NCBI RefSeq assembly: GCF_029784135.1 | Contig: NC_073744.1 | Location: 83,702,035-83,766,034 of the forward strand | Reading direction: 5' to 3' | DNA length: 64,000 nucleotides | From: Toxorhynchites rutilus septentrionalis | Lineage: Eukaryota; Arthropoda; Insecta; Diptera; Culicidae | Shown here: in pieces, positions 34,655 through 44,900 of the stretch | How positions within the stretch are numbered: position 1 is the stretch's first letter | How the letters are laid out: every line of letters begins with the position of its first letter | Program-made: the position numbers and the translations under genes | The notes under the pieces: generated by a model | Told to the model about the DNA's origin: nothing | The model's input: the letters and a program-made list of their open reading frames with translations, nothing else | The model's database searches: none

Positions 34655-35580
34655 CTAACGTAAGGACAGTTATCACCACTCACGAGACGTGAAACGTTAC
34701 CTGAAACAGACGTTGGAATTACTGAACTCTCAACATACAACCATCAAGTTTACTGTTGAAAAAGAAAAGGACGGTACACTTCCTTTTCTGGATTTGAATA
34801 TTACCCGGAGGGAAGATAATCGGCTAAAGTTTGGGATATACCGTAAACCAACGTCTTCAGACAGATACATAACCTCCGACTCCAACCATTTTGGCGCTCA
34901 AAAGCAAGCAGCTTTTCATTCCATGGCGCATCGTCTTTACAACATACCTATGGACAGACCAACGCAGTCCAGTCTATCTTCCGGAAACATGGGTTTCATG
35001 TGGTGTACAAAGCGAGAGCACATTGAAAGACATTTTGTGCAACCTTAAAGATCAAATTCCGCTGGATGAAAAATCAGGGATCTATCAGGTCTCTTGCAAA
35101 GACTGCACCAACGTGTACATCGGCCAAACACGTCAAAAATTCAAAATCCGTCTACGTGAACATAATAATGCGGTAGATAATGAAAGGGTTAACGATTCGA
35201 GTGTAGCAGCACACGCTTTAGCTCAAGACCACACCATAGATTGGGAGAAGGCTAAAATAATCAAATACATCCGGAAAGCCTCACAGTTGAATGCATGGGA
35301 GTCAATGTATATCTGTACCATTTATCATCCACTCATGAATGAAGAAGATGCGCCCAGATCATCTCCTCTCTTCCATCTGACGAAGCTGACAACTTAGCTA
35401 AATTCCTCTTCGACGAGTACTGATATGTGTACGAATATGTGTTAGTACTTATTGTAACCAGTCGGACACCGTCCAGTAGATGGGCAACATCGAGCCCGAA
35501 ACTGGTTGACGAAAAGACGGGTGGGTAATGTCGGGGACATAACCGGAGTGACGTAGGACTATACAAAGGAGACAGCTTTT
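34655..35580 (+). mobile_element. Penelope-like element, 3' part
   Basis: Only the C-terminal end of reverse transcriptase and a GIY-YIG domain survive. A 3' UTR follows, including GACGAAAAGACGGGTGGGTAATG. The 5' truncation abuts the Helitron-like array. The family normally encodes one protein with RT followed by GIY-YIG endonuclease. Confidence 0.82.
34689..35397 (+). pseudogene. Penelope-type RT end and GIY-YIG endonuclease
   Basis: The frame from 34689 reads LPFLDLNITR, then IYRKPTSSDRYI and HRLYNIPM, the characteristic C-terminal end of Penelope RT. A second overlapping frame (34891-35397) carries the endonuclease: SGIYQVSCKDC, VYIGQTRQKF, RLREH and the NAWESMYI block with the metal-binding Glu. 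The GIY, YIG, Arg and Glu positions are all present. A shift and probable loss of the RT-endonuclease linker occur near 34950, where the first frame continues with unrelated residues. The nuclease would nick chromosomal DNA to prime reverse transcription. This copy cannot act alone. Confidence 0.85.
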
Positions 35581-35688
35581 GTTAAATATATATTTTAAAT
35601 ATAATGTTTTATTTTCTTCTCCTACGTGAATACCTATCTACCTGAAAAATGGATTAGTTTACTGTTTACTCTTTATGAATATGTTGAT

Positions 35689-35704
35689 GGTTCTGAAAAG
35701 AACC
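35689..35704 (-). terminator. Histone mRNA 3' stem-loop (perfect)
   Basis: The minus strand reads GGTTCTTTTCAGAACC: a 6-bp stem and TTTC loop matching the metazoan replication-dependent histone 3' end consensus. It lies downstream of the H2A pseudogene on the same strand. Confidence 0.85.
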
Positions 35705-35943
35705 TTTGGTGTTGTGTTTTTGTTATCACTCGATATTCCCATCATGTTCGGTTAAACCTTCCTGTTTAGCTATTGCGTTTGCCACTCGCCACAACTTTCA
35801 CAGTTGGAAAATTTCTTCCCATCCAGCTTGTGACATGTGGTTCAGTAAATTACATTTAATGCGACGTGCCGGAGAAACACTTTGCCACTCACTGAAACTA
35901 ATTGTTGCCTTGATGAGCGCCGAACCGAAGCTGCTCTGTTCTT

Positions 35944-36176
35944 GATGCGGGTTTTCTGATTGTCGTGAGCAGCTTTGCAAGCCAACTCGAGCACTCCGAC
36001 GGCCGAAACTCTATAATCGCTGTTAGGTATACTGGTGCTCCGGCACCAATCCGTTCGGCCTAGTTACCCTTGAGGAGCAATCAGTGAATGCGACCAACAG
36101 GGAACAGCACACCTGCACGATTCGAGTGGGACTTTGCCTTTCCCTTAACTTGTCCTCCTTTGTTACGTCCACGATG
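35944..36176 (-). pseudogene. Histone H2A pseudogene 1
   Basis: Minus-strand codons read [10 protein letters not shown], then [13 protein letters not shown], a stop, AERIGAGAPVYL and, after a shift, LACKAAHDNQKTRI. These are in the order of canonical H2A (nucleosome core protein). At least two stops and one shift destroy it, and the initiator is lost. Homology stops near 35944. About 240 bases further on is a perfect histone 3' stem-loop. Histone genes are intronless, so intron loss cannot prove retroposition. The retained 3' stem-loop is compatible with either DNA duplication or a histone-mRNA copy. Confidence 0.8.
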
Positions 36177-36205
36177 CCGATGCCGTACAACCACATACAT
36201 TCATT

Positions 36206-36262
36206 ATGATTTGTTCGCTCGTTGGATTCACATGCGGGCTAAAAAGGGTCCTTTTCAGGATC
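36206..36262 (+). pseudogene. Possible histone H3 3' end with stem-loop
   Basis: GGTCCTTTTCAGGATC at 36247-36262 is a histone-type stem-loop with one mismatched pair. Just before it, GCTCGTTGGATTCACATGCGG and GCT resemble the final H3 codons (ARRIRGERA) with one codon lost. The orientation is opposite to the H2A relic, as in insect histone units. The coding match is short, so only the stem-loop is reasonably secure. Confidence 0.4.
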
Positions 36263-36289
36263 ACAAAATTATCTTCAATCTAAAGAGTT

Positions 36290-36490
36290 TATTGTTTTGT
36301 TATCACTCGATATCCTCATCTTGTTCGGCTAAACCTTTCTGTTTAGCGATTGCATTTGCCACTCGCCACAGCTTTCACAGTTGGAAAACTTCTTCCCATC
36401 CAGCTGGTGACATATTTTACAGTAAATTACATTCAATGGCACGTCGCATTACCACCACTCAGTATCGGATTGGAGGTAATTTTAACCTGT
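36290..36490 (+). repeat. Duplicate of 35716-35880
   Basis: Shares TTATCACTCGATAT, GCATTTGCCACTCGCCACAG, CACAGTTGGAAAA and CTTCCCATCCAGCT in the same order and orientation with the segment between H2A relic 1 and its stem-loop. Confidence 0.75.
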
Positions 36491-36836
36491 AATTGAACAT
36501 TTGCGATGACAGTGGTACAGTGTCGACTTTCAATGTGGGGTCATAATTTGGACCCCGAACTCTATGTTTACAAAAATGTCCAACTAAATATGTCGCATTA
36601 CAGGTCCGTCCAATTAGCTAAATGTCGAGATAAGTGTAAATTACTGTACTTTCAATCAAGAAGCAATTTAAGAATTGGTGAAAATCAATAAGCTCAGAAC
36701 AACTGCAAAATTCACATACTCATCAGATCCTGGCAAACAAATGATGAAAAAATCAATTTGTGTTTTGTTATTTTTTGGATAATGTTTTAGAAAGCATTGA
36801 ACTGTATTTCCTAAACTCTTTTTTGGAAGGTTTAAT
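36491..36836. other. No gene seen
   Basis: Unrecognised AT-rich sequence between histone relics. Confidence 0.4.
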
Positions 36837-36852
36837 GGCCCTGAAAAGCGCC
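36837..36852 (-). terminator. Histone mRNA 3' stem-loop (one mismatch)
   Basis: The minus strand reads GGCGCTTTTCAGGGCC. It lies 236 bases beyond the end of H2A homology, as against 240 for pseudogene 1. Confidence 0.7.
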
Positions 36853-37087
36853 TTGTTTTATGGAATGGTTCCAATTTAGAAAACTCAGTACTCGTGGTTT
36901 TGAAAAAAACCATTTCGAACGCCCTCGATGCCGCCTTGTTCTGGATTTGCCACCAAAGCAGTTTGTATAAAGAACAAACTTTTTTCTTCTGCTACCTGAT
37001 GCCGTTTTGCGATTGCGTTTGCCACTCGCCACTCGCTGCAACTGCCTGTTGTCTTGATGTCCACCGAACCGAATGTGTTCTGTTCCG

Positions 37088-37290
37088 AATGCGGGTTTTC
37101 TTATCGTCGCGAGCAGCTTTGCCAGCTAACTCGATCACTTCGGCGGCCGAAACTATATAACGCCGTCTAGGTGGACTGGTGCACTGGTACTAACGCGCTC
37201 GGCCTAGCAACCCTTGCGGGGAACTCCAGATCAACACGAGCGGGATTTTGCCTTTCCCTTCACTTTTCCTCCTTTGCCATGTCCAGACAT
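37088..37290 (-). pseudogene. Histone H2A pseudogene 2
   Basis: The minus strand starts at an ATG at 37290 and reads MSGHGKGGKVKGKAKSRS, one residue different from canonical H2A. About 12 residues around the LQFPVGRIHR segment are then deleted. AERV, degraded PVHL and, after shifts and stops, LAKLLATIRK-type remnants follow. The reading frame is beyond function. The same non-H2A junction follows as in pseudogene 1, so both probably descend from one defective copy. About 230 bp of upstream sequence looks like a histone 5' region, with TTAAAAATCCCCGC on the minus strand. Confidence 0.82.
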
Positions 37291-37509
37291 GGCTGCTTGG
37301 GTTGGTTTGTTGATGTGTTGTGATGCGAACCGATGTGGTGTACGGTTTGAATGAGAATGATCGTTACGGCAGCGGAGCGGGGATTTTTAAGCTGACGAGC
37401 CAGCCGAGAATTACGCATGTGTGAGACTGCGACCAATGTTTCGTTCATTTTTTTCTTTTTCCTTTTCAATCGTGCTTCATTCTATTTCGCTGCTGCTCTG
37501 GTTGCCCGT

Positions 37510-37815
37510 TTTGGTCGGTACGATTTGAGGAGCACAAAATGGACCAATCAAAAATGGGCACATAGTGCATTTTGACAATGCTTGATATTTCACAATTATT
37601 CAATTATTTATCTCAAGAAAAATGAAATGTTATTCTTTATGATAGATGCGTAGATATATTTCCTATCAATTGATGCAAAAACCTTTGCGATCTATTGAGA
37701 AATGCTCGAGTTATAAGCGTTCCAAATCTTGCATTTTTTCCTACTTGTTCAGTGCCTAGATTTCCATTTCACCCCCTATATCTTCCGGTTAGACGTAGTC
37801 CTACGTCAAAAAAGG
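37510..37815 (-). repeat. Dispersed GACGTAG-palindrome repeat
   Basis: Reverse complement of 8565-8870. It ends TCTTCCGGTTAGACGTAGTC and CTACGTCAAAA. It adjoins the upstream side of H2A pseudogene 2. Confidence 0.7.
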
Positions 37816-37865
37816 TAATTTTAACCCGTTTAACGTTTGTAAGGACTATAAGTGTTGTGTATTAG

Positions 37866-38568
37866 TCCGTCTCGTGAGTGGTCCCCAAAAACCTCCATTA
37901 GCCACATTTGGTTCCGTTTGCTTGAGTTCTCGAGTTATGCAGAAATTTGTATTTCATTTGTATGGCAGCTCCCCCTTAGAGAGGGGGTGGAGTGTCCAAC
38001 CACCATATAAACCTTTATTACACCCTAAAACCTCCATATGCCAAATTTGGTTTCACTTGCTTGATTCATTCTCGAGTAATGCAGAAATTTGTGTTTCATT
38101 TGTTTGGTTTGATGTTTGTTCCAAACTGGAAATGAATTTTAATGTGATGAAACGCACTCCTATATCTTCATCTATCTATACCAATAAAAAAGGATCGCCG
38201 AATGTGTTGATAAGAGCAGAACTCGAGGAAGGAATTGTCCCATTTAGGACTGTCTTTATTCTATCATATTTTCTGTATAAAACATTTATTCCATGTAACG
38301 GAGAAATATGTTATTTTCAAGTGTTTGAAAACTCTTGAACGAGAATTGTGTCTGAAAATAATCTGATATTATAATGATGAGTTTTGTACGAAATACTAGG
38401 AATTTTATAGTACAAGGCAAATTCAACAGGATCGATTGGACAATTGGACAATGGACAATTCTGCGATTGGACCCATGAACTTGCTCAAAGTAAGAAAACG
38501 TGAATGTTTGAAGGTATTGATAACAAAAAACAAATGTTGGGCGGGACGAAGTTTGCCGGGTCTGCTAG
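37866..38568 (+). mobile_element. Helitron-like element (copy 4)
   Basis: Two minisatellite units are followed by unique sequence and the end GACGAAGTTTGCCGGGTCTG, CTAG, then T. The unique part (AAAAAAGGATCGCCGAATGTG onward) matches copy 5 at 50.3-49.98 kb in reverse. No gene. Confidence 0.6.
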
Positions 38569-38634
38569 TACAGTGATAAAATGTTTGCGTTAGCAAATTC
38601 CGCAAAAAAAAACAAGCATCGTGATTTTTTTTAG

Positions 38635-38808
38635 TTACTGCATAAAAGCTCATTTGTTCATCCATGTATAGTAGATTCTTACTTTTCCAGCACTTAACAT
38701 GAAAACAGCGAACAAAATAGATAATATTGTTCGCTGTTTTCATGTTATGTGCTGGAAAAGGTAAGAATCTACTATACATGGATGAACAAATGAGCTTTTA
38801 TGCAGTAA
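38635..38808. repeat. 174-bp near-perfect palindrome
   Basis: The left arm begins TTACTGCATAAAAGCTCATT and the right arm is its reverse complement. Arms are about 82 bp with one substitution and one single-base indel, around a loop of roughly 10 bp (AAAATAGATA region). As RNA it would be a long hairpin. The chance frame on the minus strand reads straight through and is not a gene. Confidence 0.92.
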
Positions 38809-38836
38809 TTTCCATTCAATTTAGAATTTAAGTAGT

Positions 38837-38882
38837 GTTCGGAATTTGAATCAATTTACGACGCATGATTCAAATTCCGGAC
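38837..38882. repeat. 17-bp inverted repeat next to the palindrome
   Basis: Arm GTTCGGAATTTGAATCA (38837-38853), a 12-base loop, and arm TGATTCAAATTCCGGAC (38866-38882), with one mismatch. GTCCGGA/TCCGGAC boxes recur at 9.8, 11.6-11.9, 48.5-48.7 and 49.9 kb. Confidence 0.8.
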
Positions 38883-40053
38883 AGGAGATGTTTGAACACA
38901 CTATTGTCAGATAAATACAGCAATAGTTCACAAATTGGAGTACAAGGACAGTCCTGGTCCAGCGGTTTCCAAAGACTTCGGAGTTGAACGTCGTCTTATA
39001 GAGGGTGCTTGGGTCGAGTGACCAAATCCTCAAACCCTCCCTCTTAAACTGTCACCTGGCTTTTTTATGGAACTTAACTTCAAAAGATACATATTCGAAT
39101 TTTGTATAAAAAAAAAAGTATTCGGATTTTGAGCTTAAGGGAATTTGTAACAAAACGGTACATGGTTTTCTTGTAAGCTGAGGTTTTTTTATACATCTGA
39201 TATCCAAAAATCTGAGATGTAATTTTTATTGTTTTTGAGTTATGATTTTTCATAACTTTCGTTGGTCCGAAAATAAAATAAAATTTCCCCTTTTTTCCAA
39301 AAATGACAAATAATCGATATATCAAATTAAAGCCAATTAGCCGGCCTTGTTTTAAAAATATTAGACTTACAGAAAAATCAGGAAAAATTAGTATTGTTTG
39401 TACTCGACCAATCAGATAATAGATTCGGGTAGATAATGTTTGACATTTTTCAATTGTTCGATAGTTAGGTTTATGAATATATCATTTTCTTCAATGTAAT
39501 AAATTGTTAGGGAGTGCCTAAATCGATGATGCAAACAACTTGTAAATCCATCAGGAACGTTCGAAAAGGGACAATTTTCACGATGCCAATCTGTTCCCGA
39601 AAGACGTAATCCTACGTTATATTTGTCTGAAAGGTGATACAGGAAAAATGTCTCTCCATTGGCGTATTAAGCTTCATCAACATTCGAAATTCATATTTTT
39701 CCGTTACTTTAAAGTTTTCAAAATTACGCCCAACCACGCGTCACTTAAAACAATGTAAATTAAATATTGGATTGTTTTGTAATTTTGGTACGTTACCTAG
39801 TACTATGTGAATGAATCTGACACTTAGATGACATCAGATCAGACCTACCAAACCACTGACATGTTGAGAGATGCGTTACGTTTGTTAGTGAATTAACATG
39901 AACGAAAATATGCATAAAAACAGAAGCTACGTAATTTAGATAAACACTTCAAAACCATTAGATGGTATTTAATTTGTGAACAGATTGTTTGAGTACAAGT
40001 GAAAGACACGGCAAAATTTAATCACTAATTGTTTCAGAATGTTGGCGAGAAAG
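38883..40053. other. No gene seen
   Basis: Includes at 39566-39625 a reverse-orientation match to the 48732 repeat end (ACAATTTTCACGATG and GTTCCCGAAAGACGTAATCC). Otherwise AT-rich with no recognised feature. Confidence 0.5.
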
Positions 40054-40057
40054 AGTG

Positions 40058-40403
40058 AGTTAATCTTAAACACTAAACTTTACTTAAAAAAAACAATTTC
40101 TTCTTTTCGAGCACACGATGTGCATCTATTCACTATTCAAATTTTACTCTATCCTTACATTCATTGTCCCTGCTTATATATATCAATGATTTGTGTTTAC
40201 AACATCTTGAATGTGGGAATGTTTATTCATGGCATCAGCGCGATGCTGATATCGATTCTTGTGAACGGTTGATTGTTTATTCTTGGTCTCCGGGTGGTCC
40301 GATAAGTTGTGATTGTTGATGATGATGCAGCTGGATGGTGATTCGGATGTTTATATTCCGCTTATCGGCTATGCGGTCTCGATTTGTGCTAACTGTGCTA
40401 ACT
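40058..40403 (-). repeat. Gypsy-like 3' LTR
   Basis: On the minus strand it runs AGTTAGCACAGTTAGC to TTAAGATTAACT. The polypurine tract AAGAGGGGAGG directly precedes it (40404-40414). Confidence 0.95.
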
Positions 40404-40434
40404 CCTCCCCTCTTGATTGCTTTGTCCTCAAAGT

Positions 40435-41972
40435 TTACTTTTGGATGGTGCGTAATGGTGTTGGTGCATCAAAGAATGCTTGAAGTTGTTTTTTTCTTTC
40501 GTCTGATAATTCCTCTGTGTTGTTGGTGTCAGGTTTAATTTCCGTTGTTTTTGGTGGCTCATTTATTAGGATGGTCTCAGCGTTTTTGTCGAAGTGGATT
40601 GTTATGTTGGCCTTTTGTTTACGTCTGGAAAGGAATCGAAGAATTGCAAATGTGCTTGCGATTAGAATTATTGTTGATAGTCCAAATGATCCAAAGATAT
40701 TGAGTTTCCAACTCAAGGAATGATTTTGCAGGTTTAATAGTTCCAATTTTTCGCGATGTTCAAGGGTTAAATTCTGAAGGTATTCCACAGGTGGTGCGTC
40801 TATGATATGAATTTCGTTAACACGAAGTCCAGTGGTAGGATCATATGTTTTTGCAGGAATAGTTGTTTCATAATTGGAATATTGTTCGCCGTTGATATGA
40901 AGATTGCATTGGCTGAATTGTATTAAAAACGATCAAAATTGTTGCATCGTTGATTCGTTTTACGAGTCCCTTTGAATATACCTTTTCAAAGGTGCAATTT
41001 GAATGTTTCTCTGTAGTAAGTTTATATATGCATTCATTTGCATGTTCTATTTGAGAATTATCGCATAAGAAATAGTCATCTTGCTCTTCACAAGGTTGAT
41101 TCAATTCGTAAACATTTGTTTGATTTCTGATAATGTAATTTTTGTTCAATAAAATGCGTTTCATTGACTTGATTATTGAGTCAATGTAGTCGTATTCAAA
41201 TGTTTCAGTTGATACTTGTGGAATCTTTAGCATATAGATAATGTGCGTATTATTCAGCATTACTTGTGCTTTGGCTTGTGTTAATAATTCTTCGAAGGAA
41301 GTTATGTGAATATCGTGGTTTTGTAGAAAGGTTGCAATTTTTGTAAAATCTTTTATCGATAGTAGTTTGCTACTAGGGATTCCGTGTTTGGCCATTAGAA
41401 TTGCTTCTTCTAATGTTTCTACCTGATTTTGTAATGAGTCTATGTTGGAGAGAATTATCAATTGATTAATTTCGAGGGAATGGTTTTTTGTTCTTTCATT
41501 CTCGATCTTTAGTACTTGATTGGTTATGTCTGTTATTTCTTGGATTCGTTTGTCGATGGCTTCGTTGATGAATAACTGCTTGTTGTTCATGGTTATCAGG
41601 GCGTTCATGAAGTGATTGATGATTCGGAGATCTTCTGCATCTGGGCTGCCGGCGATCCATTTCCAAACTGTTCCGATTGTATCCCACCTTTTTCTTCTGT
41701 TTACAAATGGTTTGATTTTCATAAATGTTTCATATAACTTATAATTTTTAATTTGGATTAATTCATACAATGGATTATTTGAAGGATTATTCTGTATGTC
41801 ACTATTAACATTGAAAATTGTATTGCCAATTTGAATTAAATCAATAGGATGTACAATGCGTATGTGTCCTATTTTTATTTTTGCTTTTCCTAGTGGTACA
41901 ATTGCGAGTGGGTTATTTGTAAGGTCGTGTATTTGAATTCCTGCCAGTACTTGAGACGCGCAGAGGGCGAGT
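40435..41972 (-). pseudogene. Envelope-like gene (env), one frame shift
   Basis: The gene follows pol in the same frame after its stop. It has no evident ATG. A candidate splice acceptor TTTTTTTACAG ends at 41973, then a short hydrophobic stretch LALCASQVLAG resembles a signal peptide core. A basic RRKR site near residue 27-30 of the 41770 frame looks like a furin site, followed by an aromatic/glycine-rich segment, a long helical region and Cys pairs near the end. Near 40870-40900 the frame shifts. The rest contains a membrane segment (about 18 hydrophobic residues, STIILIASTFAILRF) and a basic cytoplasmic tail, ending at 40435. The layout fits insect retroviral glycoproteins. Whether the shift is real or a sequencing error cannot be told. 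Confidence 0.75.
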
Positions 41973-41984
41973 CTGTAAAAAAAC
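41972..41984 (-). promoter_or_regulatory. Candidate splice acceptor for env mRNA
   Basis: A pyrimidine run plus CAG just downstream of the pol stop. A strong donor-like CAT/GTAAGTA lies in the leader at 46907. Gypsy-group env is known to be made from a spliced RNA; use of these sites here is inference. Confidence 0.45.
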
Positions 41985-41995
41985 GAAAAATGTTT

Positions 41996-44900
41996 TTATT
42001 CGCTTGTATTCTTTCGTAAATTACATTTATGGATTTTTCGATTATTGGAATCTATAATGTATGTATTGTGATCTTCTTTTATTTTTATAATGTTGTATCG
42101 ACTCTTACGTTTATTGTGAGTATTTGTTTTTTCATATGCATAGCTATTGGGTTCGTATGTTTGATAAGCTTTTGGAATAATTTTTTCTTCTTTGTTTTTG
42201 TATAATTTTAATATTTTTTCATTATTTTTGTCTCGACTTCTTGCTATTTCTTCATAGGACGCATTATCTCTACTTTCTCCTATATAAATATTTTTTGGTG
42301 TTTTGTTAATAAATGAATGTATTGTGTTATTGTATTTATGAGTTGCTTCTTGAATGAGAGTAGTAATTGGCATATCTGGATTTAATGCTTTAACACATCT
42401 AGCTATTTCTCGTATTGTAGAGTGACATCTTTCTACTTGGCCATTGGTTTCAGAATGATTAACAGGAGTTTTGAAGATTTTGACACCTAAATTTATAATG
42501 TTTTGTTCTACGACATTTGATATAAAAGAACTTTCATTATCTATTACAATTAATGCGGGCAAGTCCCAATCATATAATAATTCCAAAAGAACATTCTTTA
42601 CATCAGAAATGGCCTTTGACTTAATTGGTTTCATTTTGAGATATTTTGAAAATTTGTCAAGTGAGGATATAAAAAGGAAATTAGCATTGTAACAAAATAT
42701 ATCGAGATGTATGATCTCGCCAGGATAATTAGGGATTGGAGTTCTTACGGGGATAAATTTCTGAGGTTGTCGTTCATATTTTTCCATTTTGCAAATTTCA
42801 CAAGTTCTTATATATTTCTGGAAAAGTTTATGTATTCCTGGGAAAAAGTATTTCTTTATGAGTTGAAGTGAGTTTTCCTTTGCATTCCGATGAGCGAAAT
42901 TATGCACATCCTTGATTGTTTCTAACTGTTGTTCTTCATCTTGAATATCTTCTACTTTTGTTTGCGAAAATCTCACTTTCAAAATTTTTGAATTATAGTT
43001 TGTTTTATAAATTTCTTGTATAATTCCCATGGTTCGTTCATCTGTCATAATTCCGTTCAATATTCCTGGGTTGAGAAATTGTTGTAGTTTGTCCTTTAGA
43101 AAGTTTATATCAAAATTTGGTTCAACAAAAGTGTGTCTGTTGTATTTTTCAAAAAGAACATTAAATTCATAGGATGAATTAGGCCCAATCTGAAAAATTA
43201 ATTGGTTCCGAAAAACGTTAATGGGAGCCTCAGTTGAGGGTATATAGGAACTGTCATCTTCTTCTGCCGAATGTTGAGTAGGGGTTAATGAATTTATTTG
43301 GATGCGTGAAAGTGCGTCAGCTACTACGTTGGATTTCCCTGGTTTATAGAACATTTCATAATCATGTTCCTCAAGGAAAGCTTTCCATCGTTTTAGCTTT
43401 GCATTATTGTTTTTGGGTGATAATGTGAATGTGAGTGGGAGATGATCTGTGTAAATTTTTAGTTTTGCTCCGTAGATAAAATTCCTTAAGTTGTGAAGAG
43501 CCCATACGACTCCAAGCATCTCTTTTTCGTTTGTTGCGTAGTTTTCTTCGGTCCTGGAAAGAGTTCGAGAAATAAATGTTATTGGTCGTTCGCCGTCCTG
43601 GAATTGCTGTGATAACACTGCTCCTATTGCTTTATCTGATGCGTCTGTGGTGAGAATGAAGGTTTTTTCAAAATCTGGAAATGTTAAAACGTCTTTAGAA
43701 GATAAAATTTCTTTAAGAGTATTAAATGAATTTCGTGCATCATCATCTAGATTGATGATTGTGTTTTTTGACTGATTTTTCAGAATTTGGCGATGGCCAT
43801 CCTCCCCTCTTAAAAGTTTTGTAAGGGGTTTTGCGATTTTAGCATAATCTCTTACAAAACGTCTATAATATCCAGACAGTCCTAGAAATGCGCGTAAATC
43901 TTTCAGAGTTTTTGGTTCAGGGTATTTACGAATACATTCAACCTTCTTATCGTTTGGTTTTAGACCTTCTTTTGAAACAATAAAGCCAAGAAATTCGACT
44001 TCGGTCCTTAAAAATTCTGATTTGTCAGGTTGAATTTTGAAATTAGCTTCTCTTAATGTTTCCAAAATTGTTCTTAAATTTTTCAAATGTTCATCAAGTG
44101 TTTTACCGAATATTATGATGTCATCTATATAGACATGACATATTTTTCCTAAGTGTTCTCTTAAAACGTCATCCATTACTCTTTGGAAGATTGCTGGTGC
44201 ATTCTTTAAGCCAAAGGGTAAACGAATGAATTCATATTTTCCATTATTAACTGAAAAAGCTGTTTTTTCTATATCTTTTTCAGACATTGGGATTTGATGA
44301 AATCCTGATGCCAAATCCAATGTGGTAAAAAATTTGTTTTCTCCTAAGTTAGATAGGACTGTGGATGTATCCGGAATTGGATATCTGTCACTAATTGTTT
44401 TTGAATTTAATTTTCGGTAATCTATAACCATTCTGTATTTCTTTTCTTTAGAAGCATCCTGTTTCTTTGGTACTATCCAAACTGGTGAGTTGTAAGGGGA
44501 TCGTGATGGTCTAATAATTCCATCATGTAAAAGTTTTTCTAATTGTTTATTAACTTCAGATTTTAAAGCTTGAGGATAAGGATAAGTTTTGCTATAGACT
44601 GCATTTTCGTCAGTAGTTCTGATATCGGCTTTGACCTTTGTAGTAAATGGTAATTTTTCATCCGGAGGTTGAAATAAATCTTGAAAATCTTTTAAAACTT
44701 TTCCGAGTCTGTCTTTTTGTTGCTTGTCTAGGTGATCATCTCGAATATTTATTTTGTTGATTTCCTGTAGTTTGTATTGGAGTAGAGGAATAATGAATTT
44801 GTTTTCTAAAATTAATTTTTCATTTGAAGTATCTATTACTGCTTTCAATTCTTTTAATGTGTCGTGTCCTATGATTGCATCAAAAGATTTTAATTCATTT

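Noticed and set aside
35944..36176. H2A variant (H2A.Z) instead of canonical H2A
   Set aside because: The legible blocks follow canonical H2A (KGKAKS, NRAG, AERIGAGAPVYL), and a replication-type 3' stem-loop is present.
40868..41770. Independent endogenous virus gene
   Set aside because: It sits between pol and the 3' LTR of a retroelement with matching LTRs, so it is that element's own env-like gene.
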